A DNA stretch of 64,000 bases. Source: Stictocephala bisonia (Eukaryota > Arthropoda > Insecta > Hemiptera > Membracidae). A program made the position numbers and the translations under genes. The stretch lies in NCBI GenBank assembly GCA_035578905.1, contig JAQJVL010000784.1, positions 124,001 to 188,000 on the forward strand. Direction: 5' to 3'. Shown piece after piece: positions 23,910 to 36,493 of this stretch (position 1 is the first letter of the stretch; every line of letters starts with the position of its first letter). A model generated the notes under the pieces. That model ran no database searches. It was not told the origin of the DNA and saw only the letters and a list, made by a program, of their open reading frames with translations.

Positions 23910-24908
23910 GTGATATTACTTCAGACTGTTATGGATTATTAAGTTAAACAATTAGTACGATATCCTCCACACTGATTACAACTCAAATGAATTAACTATT
24001 TTGTAATTAATGAAATAACTGGGTTAAATTGACAAAATTATTTCATATCTTATAGTTTACAAATTGTTGCTGAAACCATTCTGCACTGAACCAGCTGCAA
24101 AACGTTTGAGTTATTACTTCCTAATGCACTGCAGTGTTGAATGCAGTACGTCAAACATCGATAGATGTCATCCACTTCCTTAACATTTCTACCACAAGTA
24201 AAAAGCGTATATAATTTTAGAAAAATACAAATACTAGTGTGTCACCCTTAAAATAATACTGGTGATCTCTAATTTTACTACAGTATAAATAATGTGCTTA
24301 AAAGATTTTATAAGTTGGAATATTTTGATATTCTAAATCCCATTTGAAATACTGCATTTAATTTTAATTTTTAAATTTAAGGTGTTCGGTAATAATGTTT
24401 ATTGTATAAATAATTATGTTGATGGAAACAGATTTCATGTTGACTATTTGTATTTTGATTTTATTTAAAATATGTTATTCTTATCTTATTATTCAGCATG
24501 AAATACGTAACTTTTAAAAAGCAATATTTGAAAAGAAATATTAGACAGGTATATAAACTGTTTGGTATGTTTTTTAGATACGTGAGTCGGGAAAATTGTG
24601 TACAGAAATAATACTTTAATACAAATAAAACTCCTTAACTATCATAGGTTCAATTGTGTAATAGAAAAAAAACAATAGATGAATTACTCTATCAGTAATA
24701 AATAAATAGGTATTAAATAATCAATCAAATATTCATTATACCATAGTAATCTACACAATAAAGTAGTCTTCCTTGATTTGATAATTAAAATCTGCATATA
24801 TTATGAATTTCTCTAATTTTATCATAAACAATAATTACTTTCTTAGACTAAATATTCTTAGAGATCTGTCGGTTTACTTAAAAAAATGTAACCTACTTAT
24901 CTCATATA
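23910..24908. other. AT-rich, no feature seen
   Basis: No supported feature. Confidence 0.5.
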
Positions 24909-25486
24909 CAGTGTGTTTAGGAACTCTTTAGCCAAATTTTGGGATTTAGTGTTGGACATGAAAACAAACAAAACATGTCATATAACAGTAAAAGATAACA
25001 GTATGGACTCACTTCGTTAACCTTCTGTCCGTATGTTTGTAATTAAAAAAAAAAAAAAAAAACATAGTAATTCAGGAACCATAAATGCCACAGATTTCAA
25101 ATCTCAAAACTTAGTAAGGCTGATAACACCTAAATGTACGATGATTTTCAATATTTTTCAACCGTTTGGGAATGGCTTAGGATAGGGTAATTAATGTCTA
25201 TTTCTTTGTCAATTTTTCATTTTAAAATGTAAGCTATTTCCAAACGATTGAGGAAAAAATTTAAAATATTGTACATTTAGGTGCTATTAGCCTTACTAAG
25301 TGTGCGAAATTTAATATCTTTGCTCTTTATGGGTCTTAAGTAATTTTTTTTTAATAAAAATCACATACATACCGTCAGACGATTAACGAAGCGAGAAAGA
25401 CCATACTGTTACATGACATTTTTTTGTTTGTTTTAATGTCCAGCACTAAAACTCAAAGTTTGGCTAAAGAGTTCCCAAACACCCTG
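24909..25486. mobile_element. Foldback MITE, 578 bp
   Basis: Begins CAGTGTGTTTAGGAACTC and ends with the near complement GAGTTCCCAAACACCCTG. The two halves are imperfect complements over most of their length (about 270 bp each), sharing ACTTCGTTAA-type, CCTAAATGTAC and CCAAACG blocks. Left flank is TA (24907-24908); the right flank reads AA. No coding frame. Confidence 0.85.
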
Positions 25487-25855
25487 AATAGATTGTTACT
25501 ATATTATATTAAACACCATCTTAACAGTAATTGATACGACAATCCTGAATTATTAATTCACTTTATTAATAAAAAAAACAACTAATTATTTTTTTACATA
25601 TGGACTACAGTGATTCCACCCAATTTTCAAGATTTTTTTCGTGTTTGTACAGTATATTCCACATATTCCACAAACAAGAGTGAATGGAAAATTGTCTGCG
25701 GACGTACCAATAATTTACAAAAAAATTTGACAAAAATGTTTTGCTCAAACTAAGTACATTACATTAATCTTGCGTAGTTTTTTCTCCTGAACACGAATAT
25801 GACATTGCATTATTTATATGTCGAATAATAACTATGATATTTAACAAAAATGTGA

Positions 25856-25990
25856 GTTAGGTTAGGTTTGATTAGTATATGTTGACTAACCAAAATTGAG
25901 GTAGCGTAACCTAACCTAATACTGTATAAAATAACCTAATCTAACCTGACCTAATATAACCTACTCTAAGCTAACCAAACCTAACCACTT
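25856..25990. repeat. Degenerate TTAGG-like tract
   Basis: Runs of TTAGGTTAGG on the left and CCTAACCTAAT/CCTAATCTAACC on the right, so the two sides are in opposite orientation and partly complementary. Confidence 0.7.
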
Positions 25991-27047
25991 TTTTCTCAAA
26001 TAATTCAGCTATATTTCTTCGTTTGAATAAGCTGACGTCATATTCACGGTCAGGATAAAAAACTACATAAGAATTATGTAATATACATTGCTGTTGGAAC
26101 AAAGATTGTTTTATCCTTTTTAATGTTCTTGTCAAAATTGGTATTTCTATATAACAATTTTGATAGATTTATGTTAATGGAATTAGTATTGACTATTTAA
26201 AATAAAAAATATCATAAAAATATTTTGAGACCTCTATATACCATATTCACCGTTATTTTATTATTATAATAGTCTTTTTAATTTAATGTAAACTATTTAT
26301 TAGTCTTTTGGCATCTTAAAAATCGACCAACTATACAAGACAGGTAGATTATTTTAAGAGAGCAATTTTTAAATATTGTTTCAAATAAAATATAATGTAT
26401 TTATACAAACCGACCAAACTGTTTTTTTATGTATGAAATATACATATCTCAAGCTGACTAGATGTGACGTTTCCTCAACTCTTTTGTCTGATATGAAATA
26501 GTATAATCAGTTTAGTCTTCTCTTGTCTTTTCTCTTCAATCTTCGTCCAACAGTATTACGTTTTATTTTTCGTCGTAATAAAATAAAAAACAAACACGTA
26601 ATATTAATAATTCAAAATCAAATTAGCTAATATGTAGTAAAATTACGTAATTTAAAATAACTTATGAGCAAGACCAGTCCTGTGAGGGTCTCTTTTCAAA
26701 ATTTGTAAATAATAGGGAAAATAGTCTCTTAATTGGGCATGTACCAATAAAGCCCAAATTCTTATCTTTGAGGTGATGTATTGATAATTATAAACATATT
26801 TTTAATGAAAGAACTACTTGTGATGTGTTTAATAGCTGATATAAAGATATTGCAATTGAAAATATCTACTTTTTTTTACCGAACTGCCTTAAGATTCAAA
26901 TCTTTACTGAGCCTACCTCGGCACTTCACTCGCTTCATTTTGAAACACAGGCCTCTGGCTAGCATGGAATGGTGGTCGAACATTGATTACAACAAGGAAA
27001 ATAATTTTACTAAAATGTTATGTTCCTATGTGATGAATAGGAAGGCC
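25991..27047. other. AT-rich, no gene seen
   Basis: The open frame beginning at 26781 reads into the minisatellite that follows and is not supported as a gene. A less AT-rich patch at 26900-26970 is not recognised. Confidence 0.45.
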
Positions 27048-27535
27048 ACCCATACACGTACAGTGATAGTACCCACCCGACCACCCATGCACGTATAATG
27101 ATAGTACCCACCCGCCCACCCATACAGTGATAGTACCCACCCGACCACCCATACACAAACAGTGATAGTACCCACCCGACCACCCATACATGTACAGTGA
27201 TAGTACCCACCCGCTCGCCCATACATGCACAGTGATAGTACCCACCCGACCACCCATACACGTACAGTGACACTGACCCACCCGCCCACCTATACACGTA
27301 CAGTGACACTGACCCACCCGCCCACCCATACACGTACAGTGACAAAGATAATATTTGTATATAAAGATAATAAAGATAATATTTGTATGAGTCCCACCCG
27401 CCCACCCTTACACGTACAGTGGCATTGACCCACCTGCCCACACTTACACGTACAGTGGCATTGACCCACCGGCCCACACTTACACGTACAGTGGCATTGA
27501 CCCACCCGCCCACCCATACACGTACATTGGCATTT
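27048..27535. repeat. G4-forming minisatellite, block 3 (13 units)
   Basis: Thirteen units of the same family as the 11.5-12 kb blocks: CCCACCCGCCCACCCATACA then CGTACAGTG, with three different spacer endings (ATAGTA, ACACTGA, GCATTGA) grouped in order along the array. A 45-bp ATAATATTTGTAT insertion separates units 9 and 10. The open frames across it on both strands reflect the repeat period and are not genes. Confidence 0.95.
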
Positions 27536-27865
27536 TTACAAACTTCTTCTTGGTGCCTGGGAGGTATCAGAACAAGGTAATACATGAAACGTGGTCACCT
27601 GCATGCTGGAGACTTCTGCTTGGGGAAATGGTGAACAAGTGCAGGGAGGAAGGGGGAAGAAGGTGGCTGTGTCATCTGGGCCAAAAAGAAGGCCAAGTGG
27701 TCGGCCCAGCCCATAGGTCCTAAGTTGCTTCCCCAGACGACATCAAGGAGGAAGGCAATGCAGGTAACGATCCATCTCTCCTCCTGGACCCTGAAACCAA
27801 AAGCTGAAACGACCCCACAACAATTAACTGCAACTCCGCACAGGAGAGAAAATACAAAAATCATA
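27536..27865. other. GC-richer unknown block
   Basis: About 330 bp of roughly balanced composition, unlike its surroundings. A minus-strand frame of 89 codons (27595-27864) is open, but I recognise no domain. It may be a fragment of a mobile element or a former exon. Confidence 0.35.
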
Positions 27866-28118
27866 TAGACTTACTCATATAACTTACATATAAGTATAAC
27901 ACTTCCGTATATCTGTACCTTTGTTTGTTTATATGTATACTAACAATGATACATAACTAATGCTCTCCCACCGAATATCCGCACCGTCCATCCACATACA
28001 TGAACGCATTCCTCATTGATTAGGCATTATATATTGAACAGAATCATTAGCGTATCAATTTGAAACTACCAGAGGCTGAAAAACATGTTTTCACAGAGGT
28101 CTTCTCTGTACCATATTA

Positions 28119-29194
28119 CAGTAAAAACCCGATTATTGGAATCTCGGGATATCGGAAACAGCATGAGAAAAAACAATAAATTTATTTAAATTCATTATTT
28201 TTAAAATAAATTTAATATTACACGCATTATTTCTTATGTTTGTTTTGTTTTAAAACAATGATATAAACTAAATACATCTTCTATATTGAAAATCATTATT
28301 CTAACAACAATCGCCACCAGCCTAGAATACGTTAATATTGTTTTATAAACAAGTGTCATGGCAGATAAATGTGAGCGGATGTGAGTCATGGGCCACTCCC
28401 CTACCCTTTGGGAGGTAACCTTAAAATGTAAGTTACCCTTAAATTTTTTCCTCGGTTTCCGATTACCGATTGTAAGTGCCAGTGCCACGCTGATATTTAC
28501 GCATATTGTTCACTGTTAATTTTGTCTTACCGGTACGTGTTTTTTGTTGTGTTATCTAGTGTAAAGTGTAGTTATTTTATGATTTGTTGGTGTATTTTTT
28601 ATTCGGAAGGTTTTTAAAAATATTTAATAGATTATTGTCCTGATATAATTTACAATGTCGACTACACATAAAAAAGTGATTGTACCAATTGAAAAAACAG
28701 TTGAACCGTCGAAAAAAAATCTAAGTTCAGTTATAAGGATAGAAAATGGTGAAATACTGCGTAAATTAGCTGCTGATTTAGGATTAGAGATTTCTCCAGT
28801 GTCAGTGTTGGTAAATAAATCTAACATGAAAAAATATTACTCAAAAATGCCGAATCGAAAATCAATCAAGGCGTCAGAATATGAGGAACTGAATTAAGCC
28901 CTTCATTAAATTTATGGTTTATGCAGGCTAGGGAAAAGGAAACACACTTTATTAAGTAACAAACTGTTTTTTAATGTTATTGAAGAAGATTAAAAACCTT
29001 TGTATAGTTAAGTGATTCTGTAACATGTAACGAAGTTTTATAATAAAAAGTACGTTTTTACAGTAAAAATACGATTCAATGTACATTTATTATCACCTTG
29101 ACTGTCAAACTAACGTAACCTTGGAGTATCGGAAATTTCCGCTATCAGAAACGGGTTCATCCCCGATTAGTTTCAATAATCGGGGTTTTTACTG
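28119..29194 (+). mobile_element. Pogo/Tigger-type element, internally deleted
   Basis: Ends are CAGTAAAAACCCGATTATTG and the complement of CAGTAAAAACCCCGATTATT, flanked by TA on both sides (28117-28118, 29195-29196). CAGT-starting ends with a CCGATTAT block and TA duplication are typical of the pogo/Tigger/jerky branch. The element is 1076 bp, too short for a full transposase, and contains only the N-terminal-like frame listed next. Confidence 0.85.
28655..28897 (+). CDS. N-terminal pogo/jerky-type transposase fragment
   Basis: An 80-residue frame inside the pogo-type element. Residues about 27-62 (RIENGEILRKLAADLGLEIS and following) fit the first helix-turn-helix (CENP-B/Psq type) of jerky/Tigger transposases: a basic start, a GE-x-x-x-KLA helix, a turn, then S-V-x-x-L-V-N-K in the recognition helix. 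A full protein of this family would run several hundred residues with a DDE catalytic core, all absent here. The ATG at 28655 has a purine at -3. The frame stops at 28897 and no continuation is visible downstream. It may be a deletion relic; the intact frame could also mean a small DNA-binding product, which I consider less likely. Confidence 0.6.
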   Translation: MSTTHKKVIVPIEKTVEPSKKNLSSVIRIENGEILRKLAADLGLEISPVSVLVNKSNMKKYYSKMPNRKSIKASEYEELN

Positions 29195-31639
29195 TATTTT
29201 TGAAGTGTAATAAATGATTTTATTTCACTTTTAAAATGATCACAACGAACACTTTTCAAAAGTAATTATAATATTTCTGCATTCCATTAAATTATTATAA
29301 TTGAACTTAATATAAATAGAGGCACACATATTATCTTATTAAAAATCACTTTGTTTCAAATTCAATGTCATTAATAACAAAAATCAAAAATATTGTGTAT
29401 GAAATCTCCTTTTAAAATATAATCATTCATATATTAACTATTTGGTTTTTACACAACAGATAAGAAACAAAGAACACTGAATGTATAACTAGTTGTTGTC
29501 CTGGCTACTAAGCCATCTATGACAAAGGTACTTTGTGCTTCATCATGTATGAGATGTAAGGGAATAAATGAGGTTGGTTAAATCAGGGATGAAGCAACAA
29601 TAGTCTCTCGGGAACGTGAAGGACCTCTCTGTTTTGCAAAAAGAAAATATAATTTGTTATTGCGAAGTTTAAAAAGTACTGTTAATTAAATGGTGTCAAA
29701 AAAGAACTCTTTTTATCTACTTTTTATAATACATGTATTAAATCAAACTAACAGTAAGAACCAATGCTTCACAACGAGGCGTTGTTGAAATTATATTTAT
29801 GAGTCAAATACTCTAAATATCAAATCCAATATGGTGTAATAACTCATACATTTGTTATTTTCCTCATATTGCACACGTAAATTGTTCAAAAAGAACCTCA
29901 TATGTCAAGTGTCACCGTCCTAAGCTTTCTCATTTATATAGTGAGTGATGAGAAAAGATGCGGTTTGCCAGTATCGGGACATTTATTATCTGCTTTCAGT
30001 TCTTTGCACAGAAATATTAAATTCTTTTTTAGTGTTCATTTAGAGCCTAAAAATATTTTCATAGTCCAAACCCCTACAATTATTGAGAAATTTTGATCAG
30101 CCAGCAAGTCAACATTTAGCATTCATATTTATAGGGAATAGCGCATTTATAATAAGTATTACTAAGCCCATGTCATAAGATTTTGTTTCATTTATTTTTA
30201 TTTTACAGCTGATTATTAATTAAATAAATGTATGTCTAAAAATTGTATTCAAACAAAGACCTTAATGTATATTGGTAAAGTATTGTGTTTATTTATTAGT
30301 ACGATCATAGTTAAGAAAAACATATGTATATATTTAAATAGTATACTGTATTTCATAACAAGAGTGGAAAATGGGATTTTGCATGTTCGAGACCATATGT
30401 TTAAAGTGCGGCACTTGTCCAGCACTTCAATTGGTTGAGAACATGAAAAACATTTTCACTTGTTTTGCATAAACAAATTTTTTGAGTTTTGAACAATATT
30501 TTTCACAACACTACTGAATAAAAAATGTTAGAACATTTTATAAAATCAGCTCTACTATTTTAAATGCACATTTAAAATAATTGTACAGTTATGATTGTTG
30601 GAGATAGATATTCCTTTATTAGGAATTTTTTTCAATACATTCAAAATATTGTTGTCTGTTTGATGACCACTTTCTTCGTCTGTTTCCTCAAAAATATCAT
30701 CAATCTTGTAATCTTGTATCTTTCCTTTGATTTTTTAGGAAGAAGATCATGTATCACTTCCTCCGCTCTACTTTTTAACGACAAGGGCACAGGCACTTTC
30801 ATTTCAGTTGGCGAAACGATAACAAGAATGTTTTTAAAAGCTTTTGAAGGTTATTAAGTTGTTGATAGTGGACAATTTTCGAACGTAAACAATGTTACTT
30901 TCGACTGTCAACAATAGACAGCTGTGGGAAATATGACGTTTCGCTGGTTATAAACACTTAACGAAAACAGCTGAACTCATGTCATATGTGTTGTCATACT
31001 TTATTAACTGTTGTGAAAATATAATTAAAGTTATTTCAAACAATTATCTAATAGTAGTCAATTTACAAAACAAGATAGTTACTGGTAGTAAATAGTACCA
31101 ACACATCAACGCTAGATACTTTCATTGATACGTATATGTTGCATAAATTTGAGTCATAAAAGCACGTATGAAGATCTAAATGTTGCGTTTTCATTTATTA
31201 TCTTGATAATTATTTGTTTTTTTTTTATTATTATTTGAATACCAAGAAAGTTCAGATGTAAGGAATTACGATGACGTATAGAAACCAGTTTTATTTAACA
31301 CGCGTTTTAATGTCCAATTTTTGACGTTTGAATTAATAGCAACTGACTCATTTCTATGTAATCTATTATGTGTACCTCGTAAGCCTGGTAAAACAATTCT
31401 TACACATATTTGATCATACTCGATAACTGAACTTGTTTCATTTTTTATGATTTTTAGCTTATATCTTATTTGGTTTGGTTAAGGAGTCACAAGCTTTAAG
31501 CCATCATGCAATTAATCGTTTTAATCTTAAATTAATATGTTTTGTACGTATTTATTGTTCGGTATGTTTTTTAGTTGAATTCTAGGCATTCAGCATATTA
31601 TACATTACAAAAGTAAATAATTTTGGTCAACTTGGTAAA
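29195..31639. other. AT-rich, no gene supported
   Basis: 2.4 kb. Short open frames at 29902-30096, 30232-30438 and 30591-30857 have no recognisable domains, no codon-use signal and no splice context I can defend. Confidence 0.45.
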
Positions 31640-31835
31640 TGCTCGTATGTGGTGTGTGTAAGTGTGCGCCTATGCTTCCATGGGTACGTTTGCGTCTGTG
31701 CGTGCATGAGAGGTTGTGCGAGTTGCGTCTGTGTGCGCATGAGAGGATGTTGCGTGCAAACATGTGTGTGCGCATGCGTGTTCGTGTGTGTGTGAGTGTC
31801 TGTTCGCGCATGAGTGCGTGTCTTTCTGTCTGAGT
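31640..31835. repeat. Degenerate TG/CG-rich simple repeat
   Basis: About 200 bp rich in GTGTGTG, GCGCATG and GTGCGTG with an internal duplicated block (GCGTCTGTGCG, GCATGAGAGG, TTGCG occurring twice). Long alternating purine-pyrimidine runs. Confidence 0.8.
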
Positions 31836-31961
31836 GCATCATTTTTGTTTCTGTTTCTTTCCTCTTAGATGTAATATTATCATCATTATTATTTGTTTTT
31901 CTCCTGTGGAGTAAATTTTTTATTTTCATATGTATTTCATAATATAATATGTATATAAAGT

Positions 31962-31962
<1 letters not shown>

Positions 31963-31993
<31 letters not shown>

Positions 31994-32085
31994 TGAAGAT
32001 CATTCTCAGTTATATTTGTATTGTTAATTTTGTACTTTTCTTTTTTTGTAAATAAAACGGTTTTTGATTTGATTTGAACTAATTA
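31963..32085 (+). mobile_element. Poly-T run and LINE-tail-like sequence
   Basis: A 28-base T run (31963-31990) is followed about 60 bp on by AATAAAACGG and a TTTGATTTGATTTGA tail. An AATAAA followed by a TTTGA-type short repeat is usual at insect LINE 3' ends. No coding part is present. Confidence 0.4.
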
Positions 32086-33099
32086 TTAATTAATTTTTTC
32101 ATTTAACAGTTTTAATTAGTATTTCTCAGTTTTTTTATATAATAACAATCATACAATAGTGTGGCAAAAATTCTAATGTAAGCACGCGCTATTTATATTA
32201 ATTTATATAACTGAAATAGAAATAAATAGATTGACTATTCAGTAATATTTTTACTTTGAAATGTAATGATGAAGCTATTCAATAATGAAGTGTCTATTCC
32301 AATAAAATTATTTAAATCTCAATTAATGAAATGTTGATAAATTGATATCAGCCAGTTAGCATATAATTCACGATCGGCCCACACACCATTGTCAAGGACT
32401 ATGGAGTCAGATTTCAACACTTTAATGTAATATTAATGTAATTAAAGTCTCCAAAACTTCTCACTAGGAGCTGTTCATAGCAAGTTGTTGAGCAAATTTA
32501 GCACTTTTTCGGAGACAAATTTATATACTCTATTTTCTATTTAATTGTCTTTTGTACTTATTGAATAAATATTAGTGATTAATTCATATTAAATATTATT
32601 TTAACAGTTTTTAAATCACATAAAATCGAACGTATTTTTTATATTGATAAAAGAACAACTATGCTTTAGATCAACATAAAACATGTTTATTACTTAACTT
32701 GAGTGATCTCATCCAACAAACACAGCTTATTAGCGTTACTTCTGCAGAAAAGAGCAACATATTGATAGTGATTAAACAAGAAAACTTTTACAGTTTCTCT
32801 TTGCAAGAAATAGTTAAATCATATAACCTAGTTTTTAAATCATATTTACAAACTTAGTTACAATATATTACACAAGTGATCAGTAAAATAAAAAATAACT
32901 GTGAACTGAAAACATTGTACAAATCAGTTTGAGTTTGGAGGTATAGAATATATTTCCCGACCGCAGTTTCTATACTCGCATGTAATACAGAGTTTTATAC
33001 CGAAATATAAATTTGGTTTTACCTTTTCCTTTTCAAAACAATGACTTTTTACGTAACATAAAATTCTTAATGAGATGCTTTATTTTACTACAGCTCATA
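32086..33099. other. AT-rich, no feature seen
   Basis: No supported feature. Confidence 0.5.
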
Positions 33100-33895
33100 C
33101 AAGGTGTACAGCTTCGACTGTCGTATATTTTAGAAGACTGTTTGTCAGGTCAATACAAGCAAATAATGTGTTCATTAAATACAAGCATTAATACAAGCAA
33201 CATAATATGTGTTCTATCTCGGCTCGCTTTCTGTCTGAGTGTCTGTATGTGTTTTTTACAAACATTAGAATATCTCAAAAACCATTTGACATAAAATACT
33301 GAATTTTCGTATGATATTACAAAGACACGTTTTAAGTAAGAAGTCTAAATGTCTAAGATAATCAGTTTCAAAATGGCGGCTGTCTAAAAATTGAAATATC
33401 AACAAAATTACACATTTTACCAAAAGGTGTTAGGATGCAATATTTTTAGACTAGTTTATGCCAAATACGACGATATGCCAATTTGAAAGACAGTTGACAA
33501 GTGACATAAAACACTTATTTTTTATGTATGAAAACAGTGTTATCCGAGTTCTCTTTAACTAGATAAAAATACTTTCGGACACAAAATAAAAGCTTTCTCA
33601 TATTTATTACTCAATATGTTAAATTGGCATATCGTTGAGCTTGTCATAACGTACAAATTTTGTGTTTTATCTTTATATTTTACTTTGTCATTTTTGGCCA
33701 GCTTGTATTGAAAGTCCAGTATTGTATGCATATAAATGGTTTTTGAGATATTCAAATTTCTGTAAAAAAAATAAAATTTTAAAAAACATTCACACAGACA
33801 GAGAACAAATTGAGATAGGACGCATGTTACATAGGATTATTTGCTTGTATTCACCTGACAAACAAAATATGCGACAGTTGAAGCTGGACTTTTTG
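33100..33895. mobile_element. TA-flanked foldback element, 796 bp
   Basis: Left end CAAGGTGTACAGCTTCGACT and right end complementary (rc CAAAAAGTCCAGCTTCAACT), with TA at 33098-33099 and 33896-33897. The arms share TTTGTCAGGT, ATACAAGCAAATAAT, AATATCTCAAAAACCATTT and CGATATGCCAATTT in opposite orientation, so about 390 bp per side can pair imperfectly. Open frames on both strands (33013-33294, 33555-33755, 33662-33925) follow from this palindrome and are not called. Confidence 0.85.
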
Positions 33896-35527
33896 TATGT
33901 ATACTTAATATGTAAAACTACATAATTATTTTTAAATTGAGATAAATGTGATTTTACATTATTTCTCTGTCAGTGTGTGTTTGAAAAATCAAATATTATT
34001 TATGCAAGTGCTTCGAACAAGTACGTGAAAGGAGAAAGTAAAGTATATACTTGTAGTCCTACTGAAAATAAGACAAATTCTTACGATATTTGGGTAAAAT
34101 GCTTTCTTAAATTATGTCCATCACGATAGATTTATAAATATATTAAAGTACCGTTTACTTGAAGAATCTTGTTTTAAATAAGTATTCTTGAAATAAAAAA
34201 AAAGCAACACGTCAATTGACGCTTATATCGGCAGTCTGTTATGATAGGTAATATATGCACTTAAATAAATGAAAGACGTAGTGTATTCATGTTTTTTGAA
34301 TAAAGGAAACTTGCCTCACTGACACCAGTGTTTTATTTGTAACTTGGATAACACTTTGCGTCCGTTCATCAATTTGTTATTGTGAGTAACTGGACACACA
34401 AAGCCCAAAATAATTGTAGATCCTCTTGAGAGAGGTAATATTTTAATATCTTAAGACTAGAAGGTTTATCTAGTGTGTTATCAAATACCTTAAAATTTTA
34501 TCAGTATTTGAGATTGAAAATATATTGTACATATTATTAAACTATTGCGTTCTAGTGTGGAAGGAGTAAAATAAAGAAACAAAAATATACTTGCCATCCT
34601 AATTAATATGTTTTAATTCATGTTTTAATTAGTAAACATGAAATAAAATAATTTCAAGAATTTAATTTATAGTTATATAAATAATTTATTACATCCGTGT
34701 TAAATTGTATTTGTAATTGTTATTTAAATAACTAAATGTGTTTTTTGCATCATCAAAAGTTTAAGGATAACATTTGCCACTATTATTTAATACCTTCTTG
34801 AACAAAAAACTGTAAAAAGATGTAAATTACATTTCAGTATATAACGGTGTTTTCCTCGTGAATTAATTTACGCTTCTAATATTTAGATCGATCTTAAAAT
34901 TTCTAATGCATTATGAATATAGTTTGACATCCAACTTTAATTTAGTTCAATAAATTTACAAAATTGATATTGGTTAAAGATGTAACATCTTTCCATAAAT
35001 GTATACTTTGTTTAAATAACTTAGACATACATTAGCATTGAAAATAAAGAAAACCTAATAACATCGTACCCTTCCAAAAATAAAAATAGTGTTTAAAATT
35101 CTATTATGCTTGTGTTAATATTTTCATTCATACCAAAACAATGTGTTTTGAGTGGCTTGATTCCAAACTAATTAAAACTTGGTTACACAATCAATGTGCA
35201 TCGGCTAATTAGTTAGATAATTAGTAACCTTAAGTGAGCTATTAATTAATTACAATCTCAGTAAATTATAATCTAGTACGACGTAATTATCGACTATACC
35301 TTAAATAGTGTGAAAACCTTTTCAATTATCATATTTTAAGGCAATGTATGTGAATATATACTTCCATAAATTAGTTATTTAAAGATATGTAATTTAAGAA
35401 TAAATAGTCCGAATTGAAGATTAATCATTAAATTAAAACCCAGATTTTGCATGGGAAAATATTTCTGTTAAATAAAGTACAAAATTAACATTTCCATCCA
35501 TGTACATGCTTTACTGTTTAATTTTTC
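33896..35527. other. AT-rich, no feature seen
   Basis: 1.6 kb without a recognised gene or repeat. Confidence 0.5.
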
Positions 35528-35744
35528 TAAGGAGAGGCCAATCTCCTTCTTAACCTTACCGTCTCTATAGACTATATTGATCTGTGCGAGGAACTTATTC
35601 AGACAGAGTAAGGGGACGAACCAGTACAGTAGAAGGTAAATTTTACTGATAAATCTTCCAGTCTAGGCCGAATTCTAACCAGCGCTTTCTCTAACCCAAG
35701 CTCAAAGTCCTGACGCCTTAGACCGCTCGGCCACCAGCTCACCC
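35528..35744 (-). mobile_element. SINE-B, tRNA-derived, copy 3
   Basis: The best-preserved head of the family: on the minus strand TGGTGGCCGAGCGGTCTAAG, then CGTCAGGACTTTGAGCTTGG, then a B-box mutated to GGTTAGAATTC. The tail retains the CAGATCAATATAGTCTAT and GGAGATTGGCCTCTCC blocks. Confidence 0.85.
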
Positions 35745-36139
35745 AAAAAAGTCTTGTTTATCCAAAATATATTTTCTTCAAAAAACATTTACATTAATTA
35801 CAATTAATTGTAAAAATTGTATTCCATATGTAGAATAAAAATCATTGTTCTGACATCAAATCTATACAAGGTTTGCATTAACTTTATAACCAGTACTACT
35901 ATTTTTAATAAAATTTATTTTATTGCATGTCAATTATAAACTATTGCCTTATGGTCACATAGCATAAATAACTATCACATATAAATTATATATTAAATCG
36001 GTAATAAAATACCTATTATTGAATCGAACGCTGTGTTTTATTTAAAATAATAAATTATTTTTCTTGAGAAAGATGTTCAATTAAAGACATCCTACTTAGT
36101 TTGCAAATCCAATAAAATTTTCTCTTTAATAATTTAGTC
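35745..36139. other. AT-rich, no feature seen
   Basis: No supported feature up to the LINE boundary. Confidence 0.5.
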
Positions 36140-36493
36140 GATTTTCAGTTAAGAGTCTTCAGAGGCTGACTTTTCGAACCGGACATACGATCAACAACCA
36201 ATTCGGTTTCCGAAGCGGTAAATCGACCTCAGACGCGGTCGTCCGTCTGGTCGAGATAACAGAGGGAATTGAAGGTCGAAGAGAGACACTAAGTGTATTT
36301 CTCGACTTGTCAAAAGCCTTCGACTGTGTTGATCACACTTCACTTCTTCACAAACTGGAATATTACGGGATACGGGGAGTGCCCTTCAGGTGGCTTGAAT
36401 CGTATCTCAGTAATAGAACGCAATTCGTTGGAATATCTGACGCTAGATCGAGAGAGAGGCGGCTGAACTATGGAGTTCCGCAGGGGTCCATAC
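36140..36493 (+). pseudogene. Jockey-type LINE reverse transcriptase, 5' part
   Basis: Frame in register with GHTINNQFGFRSGKSTSDAV (about 36181-36240), then LDLSKAFDCVDH, carrying the first catalytic aspartate (LDLSKAFD), then YGVPQGS. These are the finger and palm motifs of non-LTR reverse transcriptases of the jockey/CR1 group. A stop at 36130-36132 and loss of homology upstream show 5' truncation: ORF1, the endonuclease and the RT start are absent. The frame is cut at 36493 by the LTR element and resumes at 43172. It could not make an enzyme. Confidence 0.92.
36490..36493. repeat. Target site duplication, left (ATAC)
   Basis: ATAC directly abuts the LTR start TGTGACG and is repeated at 43168-43171. 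A 4-bp duplication is usual for Ty3/gypsy integrases. Confidence 0.9.

Noticed and set aside
30591..30857. 88-codon plus-strand frame
   Set aside because: No recognisable motif; neighbouring sequence gives no gene structure.
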